Positions 37,297-47,006 are shown, counted from the first letter of the stretch. The stretch is 64,000 bases of DNA from Paenibacillus timonensis (GCF_009725205.1 NZ_WNZY01000016.1:41619-105618), one strand, 5' to 3'. The notes: generated by a model from the sequence alone, not told the origin. A program made the numbers and translations.

Positions 37297-38418
37297 ATGT
37301 TGATGATTTATATCATCGGGTTCATCGTTTCACTTGGCTTGGCTTTGGGCCTAACGCCGCTCGTTAAGAAGTTTGCAATTAAGGTCGGTGCTGTGGACGT
37401 ACCCAATGCGCGCAAAGTGCATACACGAATTATGCCGAGACTCGGTGGTTTGGGGATTTTCTTATCTTTTGTCATCACGTTTTTTCTGCTTCTCCCGTTC
37501 CTTCCGGACGTATTCTCGGTACGCGAAGTGAACTTCATCAAAGCTTTCCTGGTCGGCGGAACCATCACCGTGCTGCTCGGAGCTTTCGACGATCGCTTCG
37601 ATTTACCGGCCAAACTTAAATTTGTCATTCAAATCGCAACGGCCTGCGTGGTCGTGTTCGTGTTCGATATACGTATTGAATTCGCTAATATTCCGTTCCA
37701 CACGTATGCCGCAGTGGAGACCTGGGTGGCGATTCCGTTCACCATCCTGTGGATCGTTGGCGTAACGAACGCCATTAACCTGATCGACGGCTTGGACGGA
37801 CTGGCAGCAGGGGTTTCCGCTATTGCTATCGGTACGATCGCCGTGATGTCGTTCCTGATGGGTAACGTGATGGTGGCGCTGCTGTGCTTGTTGCTCCTGG
37901 GCAGCATTATCGGATTCTTGTACTTCAATTTCCACCCGGCCAAAATCTTCATGGGCGACTCGGGCGCCCTGTTCCTGGGCTTCAGCTTAGCGCTGTTGTC
38001 GCTGCTCGGCTTTAAGCAGATCGCGATCGTGTCGTTCCTGACGCCGCTGATTCTGATCGGCGTGCCGCTCTCGGACACGATGTTCGCCATCGTCCGCCGC
38101 TGGATGCAGAAGAAGCCGATCTTCTCGCCGGACAAGGGTCACTTGCACCATTGCCTGCGCGAGCTTGGATTCAGCCACCGCCAGACGGTGCTGATCATTT
38201 ACGGCATCGCCGCCTTCTTCGGTGTGCTAGCCGTCATCCAGTCGTCGGCCGCGATGTACAACGCCAACTGGGTGACGTTCGTCGTCATCTGCGTCATGGT
38301 CTTCTTCCTGCAAATCGGCGCCGAGGTCATCGGCCTGATCGGCAAGACCAAGCGCCCGGTGCTCGACTTCCTCGCCCGCCTGCGCATGAAGGCTGGAGCT
38401 GAACGCGGCACGAAGTAA
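37297..38418 (+). CDS. tagO: UDP-GlcNAc:undecaprenyl-phosphate GlcNAc-1-phosphate transferase
   Basis: Initiates wall glycopolymer synthesis on the lipid carrier. Seen: 373 residues with about eleven membrane helices; GAFDDRFDLPAK carries the Mg-binding Asp pair, NLIDGLDGLAAG the second acidic loop, KIFMGDSGALFLGF the nucleotide loop, and DKGHLHH the His-rich loop, all hallmarks of the MraY/WecA/TagO superfamily. GGAGGTCG precedes the ATG. It has its own promoter but follows tagA by 112 bp. A strong terminator ends it. Confidence 0.94.
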   Translation: MLMIYIIGFIVSLGLALGLTPLVKKFAIKVGAVDVPNARKVHTRIMPRLGGLGIFLSFVITFFLLLPFLPDVFSVREVNFIKAFLVGGTITVLLGAFDDRFDLPAKLKFVIQIATACVVVFVFDIRIEFANIPFHTYAAVETWVAIPFTILWIVGVTNAINLIDGLDGLAAGVSAIAIGTIAVMSFLMGNVMVALLCLLLLGSIIGFLYFNFHPAKIFMGDSGALFLGFSLALLSLLGFKQIAIVSFLTPLILIGVPLSDTMFAIVRRWMQKKPIFSPDKGHLHHCLRELGFSHRQTVLIIYGIAAFFGVLAVIQSSAAMYNANWVTFVVICVMVFFLQIGAEVIGLIGKTKRPVLDFLARLRMKAGAERGTK

Positions 38419-38500
38419 TAGCAACAAGTAAGCAACAGTACGAAATTATAGCATCCCTAAATGCAGGACGATTATGCATTTCTTGACTTGATGAGTGGAC

Positions 38501-38542
38501 AACCCCTGATTGGCTTGGTGAAGCCGCAGGGGTTGTTTTTTT
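38501..38542 (+). terminator. Intrinsic terminator of tagO
   Basis: AACCCCTG pairs with CAGGGGTT, with GGCTT-ggtg-AAGCC stacked inside, followed by seven Ts. Confidence 0.92.
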
Positions 38543-38578
38543 GCATGCACGCCTGCCGCCTACCGTGGGGGATCTGAC

Positions 38579-38763
38579 GTAACGGACACCAGAGCCGTTA
38601 ATTGCACGGATGAGATTAGCTTTGGATTCTAAGGGACCGAGGAGACCTTATTCCGGACAAGTCCGGTGGTTTTGCGTTAGAAAGAGCCGAATAAGGTCTC
38701 TGTAGTCCGTTAGAACGGGAAATGTCCGGGAAATCGGCGATTAAGGTCATTGGAGTCCGTTAC
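38579..38763. repeat. Four-module intergenic element E5 (subfamily A)
   Basis: 25-nt modules lie at 38579-38603, 38629-38653, 38689-38713 and 38739-38763; start-to-start exactly 50, 60, 50 and 185 bp overall, as in E3 and E6. Modules 1 and 2 begin GTAACGGAC or CTAAGGGAC; modules 3 and 4 are reversed (AATAAGGTCTC or ATTAAGGTCAT, then AGTCCGTTA). The 25-bp spacer between modules 3 and 4 shares GGGAAAT and CCGGGAAAT with E6. It lies between the tagO terminator and the first SLH gene. Confidence 0.95.
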
Positions 38764-38928
38764 ACACCCAGTAGAGGAATATCAAACCGCTTACCCCCGT
38801 CGAAAACGCCGAAGTTTTTTCTCATCCCGCGATTTTCATTGGATTCTTCTTCATGTTTTCCTAAAATTCTTCCACTTTTCGACCGATAACATATGTAAGT
38901 GACGCTTTTGGGCAGTCCCTGCCGATCT

Positions 38929-38957
38929 TTGACGGGGACATCAACACACACTATACG
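38929..38957 (+). promoter_or_regulatory. Promoter-like site before the first SLH gene
   Basis: TTGACG, 17 bp, TATACG. The predicted start would fall inside the ribosome binding site of the SLH gene, leaving almost no leader, so the real promoter may lie elsewhere in 38764-38930, where nothing better was seen. Confidence 0.3.
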
Positions 38958-38976
38958 ACAAAGGAGAGATTAATCC

Positions 38977-41900
38977 ATGCAACGCTTTAGGAAGCCGATC
39001 GTATGGCTAATGCTAGCCGCATTGATCATTACGTTGTTGCCATCTGGGTTTGTCCAGAGAGCAAGTGCCGCTCAAGGCAACTACTTTATTCCTGATGATC
39101 TAACACTGAGAAATACGACATCCTTAACGCTTACTTCTGGTCCTGACCAGATAGCGCGGGACAGCCGAATGTATTCAACAACGATTCCTACCCTTACGTT
39201 TTCAGGTACGTACTCGCAAGTTACCGAGGATTCCCTAAAGGTTAAAGTTGAACGTCTAACCTACAAGCCCACAACTGCTACAACAGGAGTATGGGAAACG
39301 GATAGCACCCAGTTCAAAAATGGGAATATCGCCAGAGATACCTCCTCATCTTTTCAAGACAAGTTCAAAGTCACCAACTTGCCGTTATTCCCAGGGTTTA
39401 ACCGAATAACGATATCGGGCTCCCAAAATGGGATTACACGCGAATCGACATTCTATGCTCTATTTGATCAAGTTCCTTATGTGCAAGATTTGAAATTGCT
39501 AGGCTCCAGCTATGGAACCATTTACTTGAACGAAGGTTCAGAGGTTGTCGCGGACAAGGACAACGTCTCGATCTCCGGTGAAGTGAAGAACGCGACGGAA
39601 GTTACTGTAAGCGTGAACGGGGGCACAGGATTAGTCACAACATTGACGCAAACCGGCAAATTCTTCTCGCCTGCCCTGAACTTGAAACCGGGACTTAATA
39701 AAATTACGATTACCGTTAAAAGCGGTGCCGATTCTGTTACGATTGAACGCTCCGTTTATTATTTTGATAAAACCAAGCCGTTCGACACGATTGCCATCCA
39801 GTACGGCGGAGCAGACTATGATGTGTATAACAAGGTGGCAACCATTACAGACGCCACTACGCCAACACTACCAGTATCCGGAACGCTTAAGTTTTCGATG
39901 CTGTTAAATGACACGGGGAATGCCTTTGGTGCCTCCCAAGGTGCCGGAAAAGGCAGTGTTACACTGGCTGATACCTTAAACGCGCCAACCCCGCCAAACC
40001 CACCGTTTACGACTTTTACAGCGACAGAAACAGAAATTCCGGCACCGGACGGTCTATCCCGGGCGTACAGATTGGTTGAGGTCAGCGTTCCGTTTACTTT
40101 TGGAAGCGGAGACCAAAGATTTAACTTGAATGTTCAATATGACGGAACCTATTCGGCTTCAGTGAACATTAACTTCAAGTTTCTTCCAGGTGAGATCGGC
40201 GTTACCGGATTGAAATACATGAAAGACAATTCGACTCCGCCTACCAATATTAATGATCTTCCAGATCTGGACGGCACTCAAGCCGATAAAGATAATTTTT
40301 ATTTTTTGGTTACGGCAGACCAAGCTTTTGACAGCAGCAATCTAAAAGCGGTTTACTTGCCAAGAGGGACTACTGGACCGACGCTTACTCCTGTTACTTC
40401 GGGGACGGCGACTCAGCATGTGTTCAGAATCACTGGTTTTTCCAGCGGTACGCAGCAAGTCAAATTTAGCATTGGAACCTCCAGTGCTTCGAAATCCGCT
40501 ACGATTACGTACGCTACGAAAAACTACATTTATTTAGAAGGTCTATATGATGGCCAAACCATTTCGGTTGACTCGAGCAAATCGAACCTTTACGTGGATA
40601 TTAGCGGGGAGTATCGCGACTTTGAGAACTTGTCGAACCCGCAGTTTTTTGTGAACGGGGTATCGAATGATAAGTTGACGCCACCTATCACCTTTACTCC
40701 GACAGCGGCTTCGCCTACGTTTAAGATTCAACTGCCGATTGATGTCGCCGGCCCGTTATACTACGGTGAGAACCGTATCAAGTTCAGCGGGGTATCCATG
40801 GACGGCAAAGGGAACTCCAGAACGGTTGTTAAAGAGTTGAGGCTGTATATTCTGGATACGAATGTCTCGAACATAAGCGTATTCCGTCCGAAGATTTTTG
40901 ATCCAGCCGTTACTTTTTCTGGTTTGGATTTGAATGATTCCAGCGGCGCAAACGCTCAGTTAACACAAATTCTCGCGAGTTCGCCTGAGTTTAAACTCGC
41001 CGGGGATATTTATGAAACGAGCGCCCAGAACTACGATTTGATCATACAGGGGGCGGGAGCCAGAATCATTAACTTGATGCGAGGTTCTGAGAGCGTCTTT
41101 TCTTCTCAGACGGATGCTACTGCTGCCGATTTAACATCAACAGCGATGACAAGTACGCAACTTATCACCGGAACCATCGTTCGCAGCGGCAAACCGGACG
41201 TTGGCTATGATCTTGCCGTATTTAACGGGAAGTTTGTATTGAGAATTAAAAATATTGCGTTGGATACTCTCGGTAGTCAGGTTTACAACCTAGAGCTTAT
41301 CAACTCAACAGGTGCTCGTACTTCGCAGAGATTAGAAATTTCCCGTGTCCTGGCACCCTACCGGATTTTGTCTCCTGTTCCTTCTGTAGGCGACCAAATC
41401 ATCGTTAATAAGAACTTTGTGCGGTTTGACATTGAAGCTGAAGGAGCTACCCAAGTCATAATTGATAAAGGTGTAGCTACTCGACGTACGGACTTACCCG
41501 AAAATGCACCGGCAAGATTTATCTATGATTATGTGGGGCTGAAGCCGGATAAGGCAACGAAGATCAAAATTCAAATTGTACGGGGAACTGAAACGCTAAA
41601 TGATACTGTAGAAGTTTATTTTGCAAGTGCGGTTGCTGTAGATTCGCAGTATATGACGGAGAAACCAGCAACAAAGTATTCGGCATTCAGTAAAGCTCTG
41701 GAGTTAAGCTTCCCTAAAGGTACCGTGTTGAAAACGGCTAATGTACCTGAAGGTAGAGTAACCAAATTTTATCCGGACAACAAATTGTTATTTGGGATTG
41801 CGGATCCTAAGAACGGAATCTTGGAACGTCGCAACGATTACGGCAATTTCTTCAATATCGATAAGGATGACAGAACGCCCAATGGTTTAGCGACGCTCAT

Positions 41901-42945
41901 TTTGCCAGAGGATTTGTCAGAGCTGTTTAACTCGACCGCTAAAACGAGCAATTTCACGAGGGTTTCTGATGTATACTGGATTAATGGCGGCTATGGCGAA
42001 TATGGAAGCGGAGATTCGTACAAGCCGGCGACGAATGGGTTGCCGCCATATTCGATTTTGCCTCAGTATTCCGATTCGCAGAACTTCCGGGATCTCCTGC
42101 TCCGGGAACCGGAAAGAAAACTTATACCTTCACAGCGGGGGTCATTGAAGCTAGCCTTTAACAAGAATGTTGTGGATGAAGCTGGGACTACTGTAGCGGT
42201 GTTCCGATTCACGGAAAACTCGGAGTGGGAGAATATCGGTGGAACCGTCGATACCAAGAACAATACAATCACGGTGCCATTCGATGATTTCGGCTACTAT
42301 GTCGTCATGAAGCAAAGCCGTGGATTCAGCGATGTTACGAATCATCCATGGGCACGCAATATTCTGAATGCTTTGTATTCCAAAGGTATTATGGCGAATC
42401 TTCAGCCGAACACGTTTGGAGCCGACGATCTGACGACCCGAGGGGAATTTGCTACGTTGCTGGTCAAGGGGCTCAACATTCCGTTGAACTATGACGATAA
42501 AGTTCAAACTTATTTTGACGTCGTACCAAAGGCCAAAACAGATACTTGGGAGTTTAAGTATATTGAAACGGCCTCCCGTGCAGGCATCATTACCGGAATT
42601 ACCGAAGGATACTTTGGGGTAGAGGAGCCTATCACCAGAGAACAGGCGGCTATAATGATTTCGCGGGCACTCAAGCTAAAGCTTCCGACTAATGATAGCA
42701 AACTGAGTGCAACGCTGGCCAAACAGTTCCTGGATTCAGGGAGAATTGATCCGTACGCGCGACCAGCCGTGCAGGCTGTTTATAAAGCCAAAATCATGGA
42801 TGGACAAAGTGTTACTACGGCTGGGAGCAAGAAAGCTTCAATTAACTTTAATCCAAAAAACAACATGACGAGAGCTGAAGCTGGTAAAGTTGCGGTGGAA
42901 CTTCTCAAGAAGAGCTCGTCGATTTTCCCTAAAAACCTAAGCTAA
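38977..42945 (+). CDS. Large secreted protein with three C-terminal SLH modules
   Basis: A 1322-residue surface protein. Seen: signal peptide (RKPIVWLMLAALIITLLPSG, cleavage near ASA-AQG), then about 1080 residues of beta-rich, Thr/Ser/Asn-rich sequence with Ig-like character and no catalytic motif I recognise, then three SLH modules: FSDVTNHPWARNILNALYSKG, YFDVVPKAKTDTWEFKYIE and FLDSGRIDPYARPAVQAVYKA, with TRGEF, TREQA and TRAEA. SLH domains dock to pyruvylated wall polymer made by CsaB nearby. AAAGGAGAG precedes the ATG. Codon use is less GC-rich than in the housekeeping genes around it. Confidence 0.9.
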   Translation: MQRFRKPIVWLMLAALIITLLPSGFVQRASAAQGNYFIPDDLTLRNTTSLTLTSGPDQIARDSRMYSTTIPTLTFSGTYSQVTEDSLKVKVERLTYKPTTATTGVWETDSTQFKNGNIARDTSSSFQDKFKVTNLPLFPGFNRITISGSQNGITRESTFYALFDQVPYVQDLKLLGSSYGTIYLNEGSEVVADKDNVSISGEVKNATEVTVSVNGGTGLVTTLTQTGKFFSPALNLKPGLNKITITVKSGADSVTIERSVYYFDKTKPFDTIAIQYGGADYDVYNKVATITDATTPTLPVSGTLKFSMLLNDTGNAFGASQGAGKGSVTLADTLNAPTPPNPPFTTFTATETEIPAPDGLSRAYRLVEVSVPFTFGSGDQRFNLNVQYDGTYSASVNINFKFLPGEIGVTGLKYMKDNSTPPTNINDLPDLDGTQADKDNFYFLVTADQAFDSSNLKAVYLPRGTTGPTLTPVTSGTATQHVFRITGFSSGTQQVKFSIGTSSASKSATITYATKNYIYLEGLYDGQTISVDSSKSNLYVDISGEYRDFENLSNPQFFVNGVSNDKLTPPITFTPTAASPTFKIQLPIDVAGPLYYGENRIKFSGVSMDGKGNSRTVVKELRLYILDTNVSNISVFRPKIFDPAVTFSGLDLNDSSGANAQLTQILASSPEFKLAGDIYETSAQNYDLIIQGAGARIINLMRGSESVFSSQTDATAADLTSTAMTSTQLITGTIVRSGKPDVGYDLAVFNGKFVLRIKNIALDTLGSQVYNLELINSTGARTSQRLEISRVLAPYRILSPVPSVGDQIIVNKNFVRFDIEAEGATQVIIDKGVATRRTDLPENAPARFIYDYVGLKPDKATKIKIQIVRGTETLNDTVEVYFASAVAVDSQYMTEKPATKYSAFSKALELSFPKGTVLKTANVPEGRVTKFYPDNKLLFGIADPKNGILERRNDYGNFFNIDKDDRTPNGLATLILPEDLSELFNSTAKTSNFTRVSDVYWINGGYGEYGSGDSYKPATNGLPPYSILPQYSDSQNFRDLLLREPERKLIPSQRGSLKLAFNKNVVDEAGTTVAVFRFTENSEWENIGGTVDTKNNTITVPFDDFGYYVVMKQSRGFSDVTNHPWARNILNALYSKGIMANLQPNTFGADDLTTRGEFATLLVKGLNIPLNYDDKVQTYFDVVPKAKTDTWEFKYIETASRAGIITGITEGYFGVEEPITREQAAIMISRALKLKLPTNDSKLSATLAKQFLDSGRIDPYARPAVQAVYKAKIMDGQSVTTAGSKKASINFNPKNNMTRAEAGKVAVELLKKSSSIFPKNLS

Positions 42946-42963
42946 TAAACGCACCTAGTACGA

Positions 42964-42999
42964 AAGCGGCCAAGGTTAACCAAGGCCGCTTCCTTTTTT
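42964..42999 (+). terminator. Intrinsic terminator of the first SLH gene
   Basis: AAGCGGCC and GGCCGCTT flank a loop that is itself palindromic (GGTTAACC), followed by CCTTTTTT. Confidence 0.88.
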
Positions 43000-43085
43000 C
43001 CAATTACATCATTTTGTGTTTTCTTAAGCTATACGTTAAAATAAGCAGAGTAATAGACAATACGCAAAAGGGTGAACTTGAACAG

Positions 43086-43427
43086 ATGAAACCGATCCTA
43101 TCTAAACCGCAGTTGGGTTATTCAAAGGCAAAGCGCAAATTTGAGGATAGATCCAAAGTTTTAGAGAAGCGCATTGAAGAAACTGCGAAGCTCCAAGAAG
43201 TAACCCAGGAAGTCATGGAAGGACTAGTTATTGAAACGGGCTTCCATGATGCTTTCACCGAGCTGCGTGAAGCGGAGAACGAATTGATCGAGTGGTCTCA
43301 TAACACCATGAAGCATGAGAAGACATACAAGGACAACAAGTTGGCTGTTGATGAGATGTATGAGAAACTGAATACCGATCCGCAAATGCGGGCTCGTATT
43401 ATCCAATTGGCCATGAGAGTAAGATAA
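43086..43427 (+). CDS. Hypothetical coiled-coil protein
   Basis: A 113-residue soluble, highly charged protein (many E, K, R), predicted almost entirely helical, e.g. KRKFEDRSKVLEKRIEET and FTELREAENELIEW. It has no signal peptide or membrane segment and I do not recognise the family. The ATG at 43086 follows AAGGGTGAAC; the frame stays open upstream without a better site. It lies alone between the terminator of the first SLH gene and one of its own, just before the S-layer gene. A cytosolic role is likely; a link to S-layer expression is only positional. Confidence 0.65.
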   Translation: MKPILSKPQLGYSKAKRKFEDRSKVLEKRIEETAKLQEVTQEVMEGLVIETGFHDAFTELREAENELIEWSHNTMKHEKTYKDNKLAVDEMYEKLNTDPQMRARIIQLAMRVR

Positions 43428-43457
43428 TTTCTGAAGCCTATTGGTACGAGATTACCT

Positions 43458-43489
43458 ATAAGGCGTCCCATTTAGGACGTCTTATTTGT
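43458..43489 (+). terminator. Hairpin terminator after the coiled-coil gene
   Basis: ATAAGGCGTCC and GGACGTCTTAT form an 11-bp stem with one G-U and a 6-nt loop; the following T-run (TTGTC) is weak. Confidence 0.6.
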
Positions 43490-43740
43490 CGTGTCCAAAC
43501 ATACAATGGAGATAGCGTGAAAATGGGAAAAGTTGCTTAATGACTGACATATTCCGGCATGATATACTAATTTCCGTCAGGCGGCAAGGGAGTCAAAAAG
43601 GCGTAACTGAGGGGAATCTTAGAAAAAGTTACAATCTCGCAATTTTTTTTAAAACCCCCGCAACTTTTTGAAACCTGCTGCGTTTAAGATGTAGAGCATT
43701 GACAATGGCGACCAAATTAGACATGGCAAGGTGTTCCTCA

Positions 43741-43907
43741 TAGGGAAACTTGTCTATCTATTAGAAAAATTAGCTTTACGGCTCTCGGGACCCATTGTAT
43801 AATGTTTAGGTAGGATTAGGAAACTAGTCTATTTCTACATTCTATCAAATGAATGAGGTTACAAGTTTCTGCAGTTTTGCTGCAGACCTAATTTATAGGA
43901 AACTTGC
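43741..43907 (+). repeat. Three direct copies of a TAGGAAACT motif around the S-layer promoter
   Basis: TAGGGAAACTTGTCTAT at 43741-43757, TAGGAAACTAGTCTAT at 43817-43832 and TAGGAAACTTGC at 43896-43907, spaced 76 and 79 bp. One lies upstream of the -35, one just past the start site and one in the leader. They may be regulator sites; nothing similar was noticed before other genes here. Confidence 0.55.
43775..43803 (+). promoter_or_regulatory. Sigma-A promoter of the S-layer gene
   Basis: TTTACG at 43775-43780, 17 bp, TATAAT at 43798-43803, giving a leader of about 200 nt. A second, weaker candidate is TATACT at 43563-43568. The leader contains the hairpin TCTGCAG-ttttg-CTGCAGA at 43868-43886. 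The rest of the 43490-43770 stretch shows no gene. Confidence 0.6.
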
Positions 43908-43918
43908 TCAAGCTCTGG

Positions 43919-44009
43919 AAAGGGGGTGCAATGGCTAATGAGTAACACGAGCTATTCATTTAAAGAAAACTCTCATGTGATAGTTAATCAAGGAGGAGAA
44001 AAAAAGGTT
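43919..44009 (+). promoter_or_regulatory. Tandem translation starts in the S-layer leader
   Basis: A strong site AAAGGGGGTG at about 43918-43928 precedes ATG 43938, which is in frame with the S-layer ORF, 72 nt upstream of the signal-peptide ATG 44010, which has its own site GGAGGAG. Out of frame, ATG 43931 opens the four-codon ORF MANE ending in TAA. Tandem in-frame starts of this kind are known from the middle wall protein gene of Brevibacillus (Bacillus brevis 47). Here the upstream one may boost or couple initiation. Confidence 0.5.
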
Positions 44010-47006
44010 ATGAAGAAAATTTTGTCCGTAGCTTTGTCTACAGCAATGGCATTCTCCATGTTTGCTTCCGTAGCATTCGGTGCTGATGCCAAACTGACTC
44101 CAGAGCAACAATTCAACACATTGAAAGAAGCAGGTATCGTATCTGGCTTCCCAGACGGCCTGTCCCACTTGGAAAAAACGTTGACTCGCGCTGAACTTGC
44201 GAAAATCATCGTTAACTCCATGAGCTTGGAACCAGTTGACGCTACTTCTTACAACGATAAGAACTATGCAAACCACTGGGGCCGCACTTACATTGAAGCT
44301 GCTACACAAGCTGGCATCCTCAATGGTAAAGATGCAGCTAAGAAACTGTTCGATCCGAACGGTGCAGTAACAGTTCAAGAACTGGCTAAAGTTCTGGTAA
44401 CTGCTTTGAAACTGGAAGTTCCTGCTGACGCTAACAACACAGCATCCGCATGGGCTAAAGGTTATGTAGCGGCAGCTGTGGAAAAAGGATTCCTTCCTGA
44501 AGGCATCAACTACCAGGCTCAAGCAACTCGCTCCCAAGCAGTTGTAGCAGCTTACGCTATCTATGATGCAACTCAAGCTCCTAAAGTTAAATCCTACAAA
44601 GTAGTTGACAGCAAGAACGTTGAGTTCACGCTTTCTAACGACGAAGTAGTGAAAGTAACTTTGGAGAAAGAATTGGTTCCTAACACTGCAACTGAAGTAA
44701 CCTTCAAAACTGCAGACGGTAAGGAAATCAAAACTTCAGTAACTTGGGCTGTAACTGACGCTACTAAGGTTGAGAGCGTATCTGCTGACAACCTGAAAGA
44801 AGTAGTAGTTAAATTCGACGGTGAAGTTGATAAAGCAACTGCAGAGTTGAAAGACAACTACAAGCTGAGCGGCGACAGAACTATTAAATCCGTTGTGCTG
44901 AGCGAAAGCAAAAACAGCGTAGTTCTTACTCTTGATGAAGGTAAAGAACTGAGCAATCAAGTGAAATACACTTTGACTGTTACGGGTGTAAAAGCTGGTG
45001 CTAAAACAATCGAAGCAAAAGATGTTGAGTTTTCACCAGTAGACAACAAGATTCCAACTGTTGAAAGTGTAACTAGCTTGGGTACTAAAGCTGTTAAGGT
45101 TGTATTCAGCGAGCCGATTAAATCTGCTTTGACTGGATCCTTCCAATTGGATGGCAAAGCATTCTACGGCCAACCTAAGATTGATAACCGTGTAGTAATT
45201 CTTAAAGCGTTTGATTCTTCGGTTCTTTCCGTTGGCGAACATACAATTACTGTTTCGGGTGTAGAAGACTTTGCTAAATTTAAATCTTTGCCATCTGAAC
45301 ATAAATTCACTGTGGCAGAAGACAATACGCCTCCTACAATCTCCGAGGCAACTGCTACTCTGGAAAAACTGACAATCACGTTCAGTGAAGACGTTGATGG
45401 CGATACTGTCAACAAAGACAATGTCTATTGGAAATCCGGTGATACTAAAGTTAAATCTACTGGTTTCAAAGCATTGGCTGGTAACAAGTATGAGTTCTAT
45501 TTCGAGGGCGGCGTAGGTAAAAACTTGCCTTCTTATGAAACAGCTGTTTATGTGGAAGGCGTTAAGGACTACTCTGGCAACGAAATCAAAGAAACAACTA
45601 AATTGGTTCGTGCAGTAGTCGATACTGAACGTCCTTATGTGGTTAGCGTTAAGGCAACAACTGCTAAACCAAAAGAATTTGTTATTACCTTTAACAAGAA
45701 CATCAAAGACGTTCAATGGAAAGACAACGTTAAAGTTGTTGACAAAGATGGAAAGGTTCAATATGTTGAAAGTGCTTTGGTAGGTCCTGAAAAGAACCAA
45801 ATCACTGTAAAACTCTTCAACAACCTTCCAGAAGGCACTAACAAAGTTACAATTCAAGGTATCAAGGATGCAACAGTTTTGGAAAACTCTTCGCTTGATT
45901 TCACAACTGAAATCAAAGTTGGGGATACTTCTGGACCTGATGTTTCCAGTGCTGCTTTCAACATTAATAGCGAACTTCGTAGAGTAATCGTTGTGTTTGA
46001 TGAAGCAATTGATACTGAAGCACTTGTAAACAGAGGTAACTACATCCTTCTGTTTGGAACTGCTCCTTACACTCAAGTAGCTGTTCCTGCTTCTGCAGCT
46101 TTGACACCTATTGAAGGGTCTAAGGCAGTAATGATCGATCTGCCAGAAGAAGTTAGCGGATTGAAAGTGTTTGACGGTGGCGTAGCTAAACTTGTTGGTG
46201 TTAAAGTGTTGGGCATTAAGGACGTTGCAGGTAACTACCTGAAAAACTTCAGTAAAGATGTCCTAGCTTCTGCTTACACAAATGCAACTGTAGTTGACTA
46301 TGACAACGATGGTGCAATGAACGAAGCAGTTCTTACTGGAACTAAAGAAATTAAAGTGAGACTGAATCAAGGTGTGTCTGCAGCTTCTGTTGGTGCGGTC
46401 ACTGTAACTAGCGCAGATCCTCTAAACACTGTAAATGCAACAGTTACAGGCATTGATACAAACAGTAACAGCAATATTGTAACACTTAAGCTTAATACGA
46501 ATGTTTACAGTACAGCTGGCTTGGCGATTAACTTCACTGATGGAAACACTAAGTTTACCACCGTTGCAGGTAATAGCGTATCTATTGCTAGTGGTACAAC
46601 ACTTAATGTTGGACTGAAAGACGAAGTTAAACCTACACTTGTAGATGGCCAAACAACTTACAAGGTTATTAGTGCAACTGCTTCTACTTATGTAGTGGAA
46701 ATTGCGTTTAACGAGGCTTTGGATGACAATATTCCTGCAAACCTCTTGGCGCAAGATCTTGTAGTAACACGTCTGGAAAAAACTAAGAATGTTCCATTCA
46801 AAGTTGGTACAACTAACGCTGATTTGAACTTCGATGTTGCTCTTGACGCTGGTAAGAAGAAACTGGTTGTAACTATTACTGACACTAGCATCGTTGATGG
46901 TCAACTGTCGAAATACAGCATTGAAATCATTGACAAAGCTAAGTACATCCAAGACGTTGCAGGTAATGTTGTTGAGAAAGTTGATCCAAAACGGATCGCT
47001 CAATAA
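44010..47006 (+). CDS. S-layer protein with three N-terminal SLH modules
   Basis: Probable main surface-layer subunit, 998 residues. Seen: signal peptide MKKILSVALSTAMAFSMFAS with cleavage near AFG-ADA; SLH modules at about 28-75, 80-137 and 148-195 (FNTLKEAGIVSGFPDG, NHWGRTYIEAATQAGILNG, ASAWAKGYVAAAVEKG); then repeated Ig-like beta domains rich in V, T, K (e.g. VTSLGTKAVKVVFSEPI, ATLEKLTITFSEDVDG, RRVIVVFDEAID), the usual crystallising part. Codon use is extreme (GCT, ACT, GTA, AAC, CTG, few rare codons) and unlike neighbours, as expected for one of the most abundant proteins of a cell. No Cys. Anchoring to pyruvylated polymer is inferred from SLH plus csaB. Confidence 0.92.
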   Translation: MKKILSVALSTAMAFSMFASVAFGADAKLTPEQQFNTLKEAGIVSGFPDGLSHLEKTLTRAELAKIIVNSMSLEPVDATSYNDKNYANHWGRTYIEAATQAGILNGKDAAKKLFDPNGAVTVQELAKVLVTALKLEVPADANNTASAWAKGYVAAAVEKGFLPEGINYQAQATRSQAVVAAYAIYDATQAPKVKSYKVVDSKNVEFTLSNDEVVKVTLEKELVPNTATEVTFKTADGKEIKTSVTWAVTDATKVESVSADNLKEVVVKFDGEVDKATAELKDNYKLSGDRTIKSVVLSESKNSVVLTLDEGKELSNQVKYTLTVTGVKAGAKTIEAKDVEFSPVDNKIPTVESVTSLGTKAVKVVFSEPIKSALTGSFQLDGKAFYGQPKIDNRVVILKAFDSSVLSVGEHTITVSGVEDFAKFKSLPSEHKFTVAEDNTPPTISEATATLEKLTITFSEDVDGDTVNKDNVYWKSGDTKVKSTGFKALAGNKYEFYFEGGVGKNLPSYETAVYVEGVKDYSGNEIKETTKLVRAVVDTERPYVVSVKATTAKPKEFVITFNKNIKDVQWKDNVKVVDKDGKVQYVESALVGPEKNQITVKLFNNLPEGTNKVTIQGIKDATVLENSSLDFTTEIKVGDTSGPDVSSAAFNINSELRRVIVVFDEAIDTEALVNRGNYILLFGTAPYTQVAVPASAALTPIEGSKAVMIDLPEEVSGLKVFDGGVAKLVGVKVLGIKDVAGNYLKNFSKDVLASAYTNATVVDYDNDGAMNEAVLTGTKEIKVRLNQGVSAASVGAVTVTSADPLNTVNATVTGIDTNSNSNIVTLKLNTNVYSTAGLAINFTDGNTKFTTVAGNSVSIASGTTLNVGLKDEVKPTLVDGQTTYKVISATASTYVVEIAFNEALDDNIPANLLAQDLVVTRLEKTKNVPFKVGTTNADLNFDVALDAGKKKLVVTITDTSIVDGQLSKYSIEIIDKAKYIQDVAGNVVEKVDPKRIAQ

